64,000 nucleotides of DNA from Beta vulgaris subsp. vulgaris (lineage: Eukaryota > Streptophyta > Magnoliopsida > Caryophyllales > Amaranthaceae). The stretch is taken from assembly GCF_026745355.1 (NCBI RefSeq), contig NC_079207.1, forward strand, positions 14,619,317 through 14,683,316. The letters are read 5' to 3'. Under the pieces are notes generated by a model, which saw nothing but the letters and a program-made list of their open reading frames with translations, was not told the DNA's origin and did not search any database. Both the position numbers and the translations under genes were made by a program. Shown piece by piece: positions 24,331-35,397 of this stretch. Each line of letters starts with the position of its first letter. Within the stretch, counting starts at the first letter, position 1.

Positions 24331-24482
24331 ACAGTCAGGCGGTCACATCATAGGTGACACTTGCGGTGCCCGTATCATTTAAACAGTCAGGCGGTCACAA
24401 CATAGGTGACACTTGCGGTGCCCGTATCATAAAACAGTCAGGCGGTCACAACGTAGGTGACACTTGCGGTGCCCGTATCATA
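24331..24482. repeat. tandem repeat, about 51 bp x 3, inside the solo LTR
   Basis: Three copies start with ACAGTCAGGCGGTCACA at 24331, 24383 and 24434 and end with GCCCGTATCAT. The period of 51-52 bp leaves the plus frame open across the array, but nothing else suggests coding. Confidence 0.85.
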
Positions 24483-25829
24483 CTGCCAAGAACCATCTTT
24501 CGCTGCACTTTATCATGTTTTGTCTCTTATTACAAATCATAATTACATTACCTCATTGTAATCAAATCATGAAACATCATTAAAAATCATAGTGTCATCA
24601 TACTCATATTTTCATAAACATCAAAATTATTTCATATCATCGAAAATCATCATATCATAAAACTTTCAATCCCACAATCCATACATCAACACTAGTGCGA
24701 ATACCATAAAACATCATTCGAAAGGGATTGTGGGTGTTAGCAGTAGACGTTACCTGAATTCCTGCTTAATAACCTTGATAGCCGGGGGAGGCTTGTAATA
24801 TCCTTTATCTTCCTTAATCTATTCAAGAATAATTTTATTAATGAAGTTTCGTTATTTAGCTTTTAAGCCTAAATACTAGTTTAGCGTTTATTAAGGTCAT
24901 AGCGGCTATTATAACGTCGTAAAGGTCTCCTCAAAGGTCATTATTTCTTAATCGTTAATAACTTTTTAATTAAGGCGACTCTTTAACAACTAATTAATGA
25001 AATAACTCATTTAGCTATATTTTTAGAAATTATCGAAACATTAAAGTTATATTACTACATATTATATAACCTTTCGAAAACATAACATTATTCTAGTTCA
25101 TAGTTAATAACTAATTAGTCGCCATTAATAAATTAATTAAGTTTAAAGTTATAATAGATCCATTAATTTATTTTAATATTATTTAGTCTTTAAAACTAAC
25201 AAGTCAAGTAACTATTATTATAAGTGAACTTAAGGATTAGTGAAGTACTCATAATTAAACTCAATTATAAACAACAACTTAATGAATTATGTTTAATTAG
25301 TTTTATAACTCAAGCGACTTAGTCTTAGAATTATAGCCCAACATAGTTTTAGTAAATAAGTTAGTGGTTTAATGAAACTAATAAATCAGTCCACTAAAGC
25401 TCAAATATTAAAGCAACAAGATTAACTTGAATTACTTAACTAAGTAAATCAGATTATAACCCCAACATTATACTTAACTTAATAATTAAACTAACATAAC
25501 TTAATAAAATACTAAATCAGCTTTACTCTAACTCATTTAGCCCATCTAATATAAGTAGCTTAGCTAAAACAATAAAAAGTCAGATTTGAGCCCAATTAGT
25601 GAACATGCAACACTTAAATTGAGTTGGTTTAAGTTTAACTAATATAAATCAGATTTTTGAAACCCAACTAAATCCATGCAATAAGTAAACTAAATGGGTT
25701 TAACTAATTTGATTTGGGCCCAATCTAAACTAACTTAACAATAGGTAGTAATTTGGGCTTGCATTATAAACTTAAGGAAATCAGAAATTTAAAAAGGAGA
25801 ATATCATCACCTCTACTACTAGGAGCAGG

Positions 25830-26130
25830 GAGGACGAAATCACGCCTGAGGAATGGACGTCGGCTTCGGTGGTCGGCGACGGTCAGCGTCAGCGATGTCA
25901 GTCTCCGGCGGCGGCGAAAGGCAGCTGCAGCGGTACGCGAAGAGGAGCGACGAGAGAGAGCGCGGCGAGGAGAGAGAGTGCGCGAGGAGGAGAGAGAACG
26001 AAGCTGCTGGCGCGGATCTTCGGCGAGCTGTGCAGGTGGTCGAACGACGGCGAGGTGAAGAGGCGACTGAGCGCGGCGCAGGTGGCGCGCGCGGTGGCCG
26101 ACGGTGGTTGGTTGTGGGGGGGCGAAACAG
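25830..26130. other. GC-rich, CpG-rich island within the solo LTR
   Basis: About 300 bp rich in CGGCG, GCGCG and GAGAGAG words stand out from the AT-rich LTR around them. Overlapping Arg/Glu-rich frames exist on the plus strand but have no recognisable domain. It could be a captured gene leader or a structural part of the LTR upstream of its TATA box. Confidence 0.5.
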
Positions 26131-27075
26131 AGGAGAGAGAGAATGAATTTGGGGTTTTCTCTTTTTTTTTTATTTCTTTTAGTTACAATTTTTCCGGCGA
26201 TTATTGACTGAATTTCTGATTAGAGAGAAGAGATGATGAAGGTTGTTGTTGGTGTGTTCTTGGTATTGAATCCATGACTATTTATAGGGAAGTTTGGAGT
26301 TAAAAATCAGTGGTTGGGAGGAAGATGGTGAAGTAGATAATCTGAATTTGTCAACTTGAAGAAGCTTTGGTGAGGATTGGTGACAGATTTGATTGAAGAA
26401 GGAGAAGAGAGTGAAGGCATGGGTGCCAAATGGACAAGGTAGGGTGAGGAAGAAGGCACCATTAATGGGGATTGACCATAGCTTTGTTTTCTCTTTTTCC
26501 TTTTTATTTTGCAAACCCAAAAATCAGAAATTTTTTCATACCAACACTCTTAAACGTGACTTAATGAAATCTTGGGTGAAATGTTGACATTTTGTACTTT
26601 AAGTGAATTATCAACTACATTAGCCTTCTTGTTTAACTCATGAAATCGTATATTATAAATTATGGTCATAATTAAGTTGGTAAATTTTTATGTTAAAATT
26701 CTATAATCATTTTATTATACGTTGCTTATTTAGTGGAACGAATAAAATAAAATATATTTTAACTATATTATTATGTTAATTATTCACTTAAATATGTTTA
26801 AAATTTTTAGGATATTACAAGTCATGCGTACAACAATGTGGTACTGGATAGTTAATAAGCTACTCAATACATTTTCGCAATTGTTTATCATAAGAAGATA
26901 CTAAAGTTACTGTGAAAAAAGAAAGATAAAAAAATTATAATAATGCGCTTATCCGGAATACATATTTAACTCAAAAGCAAGCCCATTAAGAGATCTGATT
27001 TTTGCATCTTTTTTCGTGTACCCAACCCGTAAAAATGACATTACATTTATTACTTTTTCGGGTAGACATGTTAAA

Positions 27076-27436
27076 GGAAAAATTCACAAGAGAGAGCTCA
27101 ACTATTAGCCATTTTCTTTTATAAGTCTCAACTATGAATTATTCCGTACAGGTCCCAAGTTTACTATCTTGTGATTTTCATAGGTCCTGAGTCATTTATA
27201 ACCGGTTTAGAAGGTAAGATTTTTAAATGTTTACCATCTTCGAACGCTTTCAGGAAGTGACAAAGGCTTATAAAATGGGGCCAAAATTTAAAAATATTAC
27301 CTTTTAAACCGTTTATAAGTAATTCAGGACTTATAAAAGTCACAATATGGTAAACTTGGGACCTTCAAAGAATAATCCATAGTTGAGACCTATAAAAGAA
27401 AATGGGTAATAGTTGGGCCCTCTCTTGTGCATTTTT

Positions 27437-27438
<2 letters not shown>
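27076..27438. mobile_element. long-TIR MITE, probably Mutator-like
   Basis: The two ends are inverted repeats of roughly 65 bp with mismatches and small gaps (left GGAAAAATTCACAAGAGAG, right CTCTCTTGTGCATTTTTCC). The GGAAAAATT start is shared with the MULE at 56252-57831. No 9-bp duplication is visible, the right flank being a TA microsatellite. Length is 363 bp. It can form a long hairpin transcript. Confidence 0.8.

Positions 27439-27478
<40 letters not shown>
27439..27478. repeat. (TA)n microsatellite
   Basis: Twenty TA units directly abut the right end of the long-TIR MITE. Confidence 0.97.
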
Positions 27479-27479
<1 letters not shown>

Positions 27480-27954
27480 CTCTTATGAATAAGTGATGTA
27501 ATTCTAATGAAAAAGTGATGTAACTTCAAAAAAAGCATATTAGAAAAAAAAATTCAAAATTTGAATTTATGTTTTTTGGGCTCTAAATTTTTTAGGTAGG
27601 TATAACTCTAATGAACAAATGTTGTAACTCTAATCCAATCATGTGGTTGAGATTCATTCTCATTTCTCATGTAAGGAACATTCTCATGTGATCTTGCCCC
27701 TTCATATATATATATATATATGATGTATATGTATATTTGTAGGAACAAGATCTTGTGAAAACAACTCTTAATATGAAAACTGAAAACAAGACATCTGGGA
27801 CGTTGATTTTGATCGTGCGATTTATATTCTCAATTCCCTATATCCCACTCTGACACTCTCCCTCTCTGCTCATAGAACTCCACCCCTCTTTATCTCCTCT
27901 AAAGATCCAACCCACATTTAACCCTTCCATTTTTTTCTCTCTCCTCCTTTATCA

Positions 27955-28258
27955 ATGGCAGAAAACACCGAGTGCCACATCATCAACACCTCCATCTTCA
28001 ACCAAAGATCCAATCATAGTCTACGCTCGTCGCAAACCTTTCGAGTATGGCCTCCTTTCGATTTCTAAGCTCATTTTCACCGATGGCACCGCAATCCTAG
28101 GATCCCTATAAGTGAAGCTTCTTCTTTCGATTCATTCCGAGTCGACTCGTCCGCCATCTCCAACATCCTTCAAATCTCTCCACAACATTCTAGAGATACT
28201 TGTTTCCCGATACCCTCGCTTATGTTCTTTCTTTCAATTCAGATCCTCTCATAAGGAT
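27955..28258 (+). pseudogene. 5' fragment of a TBCC domain-containing protein 1-like gene
   Basis: An ATG at 27955 (MAENT) is followed, after a frameshift, by an open stretch containing YARRKPFEYGLL and SKLIFTDGT, which resembles the N-terminus of plant TBCCD1-type proteins as I recall them. After an in-frame stop, and in another frame, comes RVDSSAISNILQIS, also like that family. The upstream 100 bp are pyrimidine-rich, like a 5' leader. Frameshifts and stops make it a pseudogene fragment, perhaps captured by a transposon, since CAAGATC-type terminal motifs (27691-27701 and about 27740) lie just to the left. Family assignment is from memory and moderate. Confidence 0.45.
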
Positions 28259-28479
28259 GTTAATGTTGTTGATTTATATTGATTTTAAAAATCAGACATA
28301 GATAATTTGCATTGGGAACAAAAGGTAAGAGGTTGTTGAAAATGTGATGGATATACTTGAGTTTCATTGCTATTGTTGTTGAAACACATAAAGTTTGGCA
28401 AAAAAAAAAGGAAGAAGATGTAGGTTGAGGAAGAAGGTGGCAGTATTGGAAAAAAAGTATATCAATAGCTAAAGTTATT

Positions 28480-28790
28480 AGTTACTCTAATAAAAGTTAC
28501 TTTTATAATTCTAAAAGCTAGTTGCCGTAAAAAAATTCAAAGCTACTCTTAGTATAAAGTTACCCTTAAGGCCTTAACATAATAAAGTTAGCTTTAAAGT
28601 GGTAAAAGTTACCCTAAAAATGGTAAAAGTTACCCTAAAAGTGGTAATAGTTACTCTTATAATAAATAAAGTTACCCTTGAAATATATAGAACTACCCTT
28701 AATATAATAAAGTTACCTCAAAACCGAGAAAAGTTACCCTAAAAGTGTTAAAAGTTACCCTAAAGGGGTTAAAAGTTACCCTTGTTTTTC
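28480..28790. repeat. diverged minisatellite of about 21-bp units
   Basis: Roughly a dozen imperfect copies of AAAGTTACCCTAAAAGTGGT run through this stretch. Similar words in the opposite sense (GAAAGTAACTTACCTC) form the array at 61151-61316. Confidence 0.75.
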
Positions 28791-28827
28791 AGATTAAGAG
28801 CTGTTTTCAGTGGATCCTACACCTGTA

Positions 28828-28829
<2 letters not shown>

Positions 28830-28893
<64 letters not shown>
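28830..28893. repeat. (TA)n microsatellite
   Basis: Thirty-two uninterrupted TA units. Confidence 0.97.
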
Positions 28894-28897
<4 letters not shown>

Positions 28898-29004
28898 CAC
28901 TTATTTATTTATTTATAATCCAAAGCAAATAAATGTCATATCTTTATTGCTTTTCTTAGATGTATGTTATTACTTTTTTTCTCCCCATAAAACCAAAAAG
29001 AGAT

Positions 29005-29072
29005 TGTAGATTAGTTGGATAATGTGTTCGTATTTCAAATGAGAGTTTGCGTGTTCGAGTCTTCACACATAC
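29005..29072 (+). mobile_element. tRNA-like SINE fragment
   Basis: TAGTTGGATAATG resembles an RNA polymerase III box A, and GTGTTCGAGTCTTC, about 30 bases on, resembles box B. No target duplication or A-tail could be assigned, so this is only a possible SINE head. Confidence 0.35.
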
Positions 29073-29147
29073 ATTTTTGTTGATTACTTTGTATCATTTG
29101 TTTGGAACTTGGGAGGGGAGGTATATGTGGCATGCGTTGGGTTTTAG

Positions 29148-29208
<61 letters not shown>
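29148..29208. repeat. two adjacent (AT)n microsatellites
   Basis: AT units at 29148-29174 and 29179-29208 are separated by GAAT. Confidence 0.95.
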
Positions 29209-29211
<3 letters not shown>

Positions 29212-29711
29212 TTTAACAAATATTTCAATGCAACCATGTTTAAGTTGACGTGGCTGATAACACTAATGGATTAGCATTTACCGATATCATTATCACCAAA
29301 TTAAATGAATATTAAACATATTTAAATAGTAGAATAAAATTGAACTTTATGTTTATCATTTCATGTGTTTTTATTTTATATTTGTGTCTTTCATTTCAAA
29401 AAAAAATTGAGTTTAGTAAATATTAAACATATTTTAGAACTATACTATTGTACGATCCCGAACGAACATGCATGTTCCAATTATGAGCGATCTTGACAAA
29501 TGTCGCTAGCGATCCAATTCTGCACGTGATCTAAATCATTTTTGCCATATTTAAATCGTAGGATCCTACAATCCTATGATCCAGATAACGATTCTAACAA
29601 CAATGATTATTATCAGAGTTCATATTGTACTCACTCCTTTGATTGAACCAAAATCTTACGATGCATTAGTGTACTTTATACTACTAAAAAGATAGCTACC
29701 ACCATGATCAC

Positions 29712-32700
29712 ATTTTTTTATATTTTTATGGTACATGAGTAGAGTTAGGATACCCTTGTCTCAAGGGAGAAACCTAACGAATCAAGGATTACAATTTTTT
29801 GAAGATTAGGATCAGTGGACGGATCAATGTCAGCTGTGTTGGCTGAACTAATGTGACCTTTTTTGATAGGAGATCCGCTACTCGATTGGCTTCCCGGAAA
29901 ATATGTTTAATGGTATAGAATCTGAAACGAGTAAGAAGTTGTCATATGTCTTCAATGAGAGTCTGTATGCCCCAGGGGCAATCATATTGCCCTTGCAAAA
30001 TTCTTATAACTACTTGGTTATCTCCTTCAATGTATAAATCTTGAATTTTCTGATGGATGGCAAGAAGAATGCCATTTTTCAATCCCCATGCTTCCGCAAC
30101 AAGAGTCGAGGTTTGACCAAAACGATATATTTGAGCAGCCACAGATTGTCCAGTAGAATCTCGGATGATCGCACCAGCAGCGGCCGAAGAGCCATTAACC
30201 GACCCATCAAAATTTAACTTATAATAACCAACTGGGGGTGGAAGCCATCTGACTGTAACTGATTTATGAATCCTGTGAGGAGAAAAAGAAGAGATAGTAA
30301 AAGAAAAATCCATCATAGTTCTTGTATTCCATTCCAAATATATGTGCCAAGCTCTGTAGTAAATTCGATTAGGATTAAGAGTGCTATTTTCAAATACTAG
30401 TAAATTCGTTCCTTCCAAATACTCCAGAGATTATAACAAAATAATTGTAATGCTTTTGGGTATGAACGTAGGTTAATAATGCATTGAGAAAGATCTTGTG
30501 GTACTGTAATTCGAATTTTTTGTCGTATAAGTTGTGAATTCCAATATTGAGAAATGGTAGGGCAAGAGAAGAATAAATGGTTAATAGTTTCAAGATTTGC
30601 TTGACAAATAGGACAAAGGTTATCAGTCGTGATTTGGCGGTATCTCAGGTTGGATTTTAATGGAAGACCATTTTGCAGGCATTGCCATAGGAAAATCTGG
30701 ATTTTTGGAGCTATGTCAATTTTCCATATCCAATTGAATTAGCATGGAGTAGTAGCAGGTGTGATGCCATGAGCTAACCAGGTAGCCGTTTTAACAGAAA
30801 ATTCATCAGTACTTGTCAACCCCCAACAAGGGTGGTTTGGGGTAGGGGAAGTGGGAATGGGAATGCCCAAGATCATGTGGACAATATGAGGTGGACTAAT
30901 TCGTTTAGGAGCGAAACATTCCAGTGATTTGTAGGGAGTATGACATTATTTACGTTGAGCTCTAAATTAGCAATAGAAGATATTCTAAGATCTAATAGTT
31001 GAATGATACTCTGATTGGCACACCAGTTATCTATCCAAAAGTAAATATTTGCACCAGTTCCAACTTTCCAATGTATTCCTTTTCTCAATTGCTCTCGTGA
31101 TCGAAGAATACTCTTCCAAATCTGAGAGTCATGAGGCTTTGCTTTGTACTCAAAGGAAGATGTATTTCAGAGATATTTTTGTCGCATAATGGTAGGCCAA
31201 AGGGAGTGTTCGTCGTAAAGGATTCTCCATCCCATTTTGGCTAAGTATGCTTCATTAGCATGAGTCATTTTTCGAAAATTTAGGCCCCCATACTTTTTAG
31301 GGCGGTAAATTTTTGACCATGCCAGTAATGGCAATCCTGAGGAGTTGGATGATGAGCGCCAAAAAAACATCCGGTTAATATTATCAATTGTTTTGCAAAT
31401 TTTTTTTTGGGACTTGAGTTGTGGCCATAAGATATGCTGGGGTTGATTCTAGGTGGCTTTGGATAAGTACTAATTTTCCTACTTTTGGTAGACAATGATT
31501 GTGCCAAGTGTTTATTTTGTTATCAACTTTTTGAACTAAGTGATGGAAATCAGTAGTCATTGGTTTATAGCTTGAGAAAATAACGCCCAAATATCTTCCC
31601 AATACAGCCTTCGGTGTCATATTAAAAACACCAGCAATTGCTCTTTGTCGAGAGTTGGGTATTTGTTTTGAAAACATGATTGATGATTTGTGAAAATTCA
31701 CCAATTGTCCAGAATTATTACAGAAAGTGTCGATTATGTTTTTTAGGCGGTGGGCAGATGTCAGGTTTGCTTTACAAAATCATGGACCGTCATCAGCGAA
31801 AAATAGTCCTGGAATTATCTGGGCTCGTGGAGCAAGTTTAATTCCGATTCCTGAATTTCTAGATTTTGATGCAATATCTAGTTGTCTACAGAGCGCATCC
31901 ATACATAGAATAAAGAGGTATGGCGATAATGGGTCGTCCTGCCGAATGCCTCGAGACGGTTTGATTATTGTAGTAGTCTCTTGGTTTATGACTAGTGAGT
32001 AAGAGAATGTGGAAATGCACTGCATAACTCATTTGATTCATTGGTGATGAAAACTATAACTTTGGAGGACCTGTTGTAAAAAAATCCCATTCTATCGGGT
32101 CGTAGGCTTTTTCCATATCTAGTTTAAGCGCAAACCATCCCCTTTTGCCTTTTGATTTATTAAAGATATTTAGTATTTCTTGGACGATGAGGACATTATC
32201 ATGGATGAGTCTTCCAGGAGTGAACGCATTTTGGTATTGACTAATAATTTTAACCAGAAGTGGTCGCAGGCGTTCTACTAAAATTTTCGATATAACTTTA
32301 TATAAAGTGGTGCATAAGCTAATAGGTCGAAATTGATTCGGTTTTTCAGGAATAACAACTTTTGGGATCAATGATATTAACGTATGATTAATACTGCGAA
32401 GAAGGTAGCCGTGATTGAAAAAGTCATGAATCGCTTTACAAATATCTGATCCTAAAATGTCCCAATACCTTTGGAAAAATTTAGATCCAAATCCATCAGA
32501 TCCCCGTGATTTAGTAGGATTTATGCTAAATATAGCATCTCTAATTTCTTTTTGTCTGTGATAGGTGCAGTTAATTGATAATTGTCAGAGTCAGAGACTT
32601 CAGTGTAAAGATAAGGCAAGGATATAGTTCGAGGATTTTGGTGAGCGGATTTAAATCGTTCTTGAAATTCATATAGGAAGGCGTTTATAATATCATATGG

Positions 32701-33883
32701 GGAATCAACCCATTCGTTGAATTGATTTCTTATACATAAAATTTGTTGTCGTTGGATCTTCGTTTTTATCTTGGAATGAAAAAACGAAGTGTTTCTATCT
32801 CCTTTTGTCAGCCATTGTTTTCGCAAGTATTTTCCCCAATAGTTTTGGGTGAATGCTAGGAGTCATTCTCTTTGTCTTACTAGGCGGTCTAAGTGTTGCT
32901 CGATGTGGGGATGGTTAGGGAACTGTATCAATTGTTGTTGGACATTATTCAGTTGATAGTGATTTTGGTCGAGTTTTTGGTGAATGTGACTATAATTTTT
33001 CTTTGCCTAGATTTTGAGATCTTGTTTAATGAACTGCAGATTTCTGGTTATATTATAAAAATGCGAATGTGAATATTTCCGGTGCCAATGCTTGTTAATA
33101 ATTTTTTGCGTAGTAGGATCGTTAGTCCACACATTTTGGAACCTAAATCTGGGTGGCTTGTGTTGCCTTATTCGTAATGTATCTAATATTATGGGAGCAT
33201 GGTCTGAACAAGTGTAGGCATCATAGTGGACAAAAGCATTTGGATAATATGCTGCCCACATAGGAGAGGTTACACACTGATCCAGTTTTTCGTATATACA
33301 TTGATTATTGATTCTTTTTTTTTTTTTTCAAGAGAACGTGTTAGGATGACTGGGAATATCTTGTGCCTGACAAGTTATCATGAAGTCGGAAAGAATTTGG
33401 CATCTTGAGGGGGTGGCACATGTCCCCCCTTTTTTTATCACTGATGTTAAGGAGTTTATTAAAATCTCCAATAAGACACCAAGGTAGGTGGAAGCTTGTG
33501 TAGAATTCAGTCATCTCTGTCCAGAATTGTCTTTTGTCAATATGTTGGGCGGGGCCATAAATACCAGTAAGCCAAAAAGAAAATTGCGAGTTTTTGTGCT
33601 GAACAAAGAAATGTGCCAATCGGGGTGTTGATGTTTGCGGTGTAATTACATAAGATTCATTTTTCCATAATACCCATATACCACCACTATGTCCTAACGG
33701 GTCTATAATGCTGATATCATCAAATCCCAACGTGTTCATAATTTTATGTTTATCTATTTTTGAGCTCATAGTTTCAATTATATGATTAAGATATCAGGGT
33801 TGTATTTCCGCATGAGAAAAAGTAACTCACTAAGGGCATTACTTTTTTTTTGCGCCTTGAATATTCCAACTAACAACTTTCAT
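29712..33883 (-). pseudogene. LINE ORF2 remnant: endonuclease, reverse transcriptase, zinc-binding region, RNase H
   Basis: This is a plant L1-type LINE read on the minus strand. Order: start MKVVSWNIQGAQ at 33883; AP endonuclease (33769-33341, SGGIWVLWKNES, GDFN); linker with VWTNDPTTQK and FFHSKIK (33261-32521); reverse transcriptase (32371-31780, LDMEKAYDPIEWDFF, GIRQDDPLSPYLF, FFADD); thumb and connection (31704-31167); zinc-binding region (about 30800-30600); RNase H (30418 to about 29800, LNFDGSVNG, HIFREANRVADLLS). The 3' end has GGTATCCTAACTC and an A-rich tail near 29712. Many frameshifts and stops (for example a TGA after FADDGP) make it inactive. A C-terminal RNase H is usual in plant LINEs. 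Its ORF1 partner is probably 38124-39737, separated by a gypsy fragment. Confidence 0.93.
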
Positions 33884-35397
33884 GATATGGTTTGTGTTGT
33901 AGTCTCATGCAATGTTTGTCAACTCTATTGGTCGATTGTGCATCATTAATATTATAACGTGTCTGGGCATTTCTTTTGGTCGTTTTCTTTTGCTTTGCAT
34001 ATTTTTATATAAAAAAAAAAAAAAACAAAAACATTTTCCTCTTTTATTCTTTTTCTTCTTTTTTTTTTTTCTGCATTTAGGATAGCTTGGTTGCATGCAT
34101 GATTTGTGGCTAAAGAGTTCATGACTTGATTGGAAGACCTTCCTTATATTAGACTTGATGATTTTGGAAGCCCTGTTGTGACTTTAGGCGTCTCTTGAAA
34201 CCAATAACTTTTGGTAGAGTCTCTTTGAAATTAGGCGAGTTGGATGAATGGATTGCCTTGCCCCTTGTGCGATGAATCCCGAAGGAGGGCCAAGAACCTC
34301 GTAAGACTCACTCACAACCCTCACCATTGATCGCCTAACTTGTGACTTGCATTTTAGCTCCCCAAGATTACATAAGACGAGCCTCTAGGAGAATGATTTA
34401 GGGCGTTTCTTTTGCTAGTAATAGGAGCTACAAAGCCAAAAGCTTGAATACCTGCATAATATTCGCTTCTCAACCCATCTGAGCCTTTCTATCCTATTTT
34501 TGCTTAACCCACATAATGAGTCATGGCCAAACTTTCCCCAAAGTGGAGTACATGTGTAGTTTTTGTTGAGTTAAGTGGTTTTGATATTAAGTCTTGGTTG
34601 AAAGAGAGTTAATGTGCTTGTATGATAGCAAAAGTTGAAAAAATTTTGTGAAAAAGAAAGACAAAAGAAATAAAAGAAAGAAAGTTCTTATTGTTTGATT
34701 TGGTTTATTATTGAAAATGAAAAGAAAGAAAGATCAAATTGATGAGAAAAATGAAAAAGTTCACAAAGTGAAAAAGAAACAAGTGAAATTCAAGGTATGT
34801 GTGAGAGTTCTTTAATTGAGAATAGTGTTAGGACTAGCTTGGGGGAGTATTTACCCCTAGTTTGTACTCCACTTACCCTTTTTGCACCACATTCCTAGAA
34901 TATAATCCACACCCCTAACCTAGCCCCGTTACAACCTTAACAAAGTCCCTTTTGACTTCTAGATTGGACTTGATCTATTTAGTAGTGGCGGGTGAGATTT
35001 TGTGCAAGTCATGATGAGGGTCATCAAAACATGGTAGAGGCGAGCAATTATGGTTGAGCATCCCTAGGGAGGAGTCAAACTTGGGTCTTGGAAGTGGAGA
35101 AGAGTGAGAAATCATTCTTGGAAAGCTTTCTTTCAAAAAGACTCGGTTGATCGGTGGATTGAGACCTTAGAGTCACTCTTGTGCTTCCTAATCATCTTCC
35201 CTCTTGTGTTTGGTTGGTCTCCTAAATCTTCTATGAACTCATTTAGCTTGCATGTCATGCTTGTAACCTTGCATTTAGAGCATATAGGTTAGTTTGTTGC
35301 ATGTTTCCTTTTCTTTTTATTCTCCTTTTCTTTTCTTTCCTTCATTCTCATTCTTGGTTTACTTGAGGACAAGCAAAACGCTAAGCTTGGGGGAGTT

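Larger units (their letters stand above)
23794..26819 (+). mobile_element. solo LTR of about 3.0 kb with 5-bp duplication
   Basis: The segment begins TGTATCACCCC and ends GGATATTACA, the TG...CA ends of an LTR, and is flanked by AGTCA (23789-23793 and 26820-26824). There is no primer-binding site, polypurine tract or second copy in the window, so it looks like a solo LTR left by recombination of a large LTR retrotransposon, probably Ty3/gypsy by its length. TATTTATAG at 26278-26286 is a plausible LTR TATA box, placing U3 over most of the length. Inside are a 51-bp tandem repeat and a GC-rich island near 25830-26130. Orientation is inferred from the TATA motif. Confidence 0.8.

Noticed and set aside
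24301..24482. CRISPR-like array
   Set aside because: The copies are contiguous tandem units without unique spacers, inside a plant LTR.
24354..24542. Open frame with repeated QSGGHN and DTCGARI
   Set aside because: It is the 51-bp tandem repeat within the solo LTR; open only because the unit is a multiple of three.
25753..26207. Arg/Glu-rich open frames in the GC-rich island
   Set aside because: Three overlapping frames are open at once, as expected for GC-rich sequence; none has a recognised domain.
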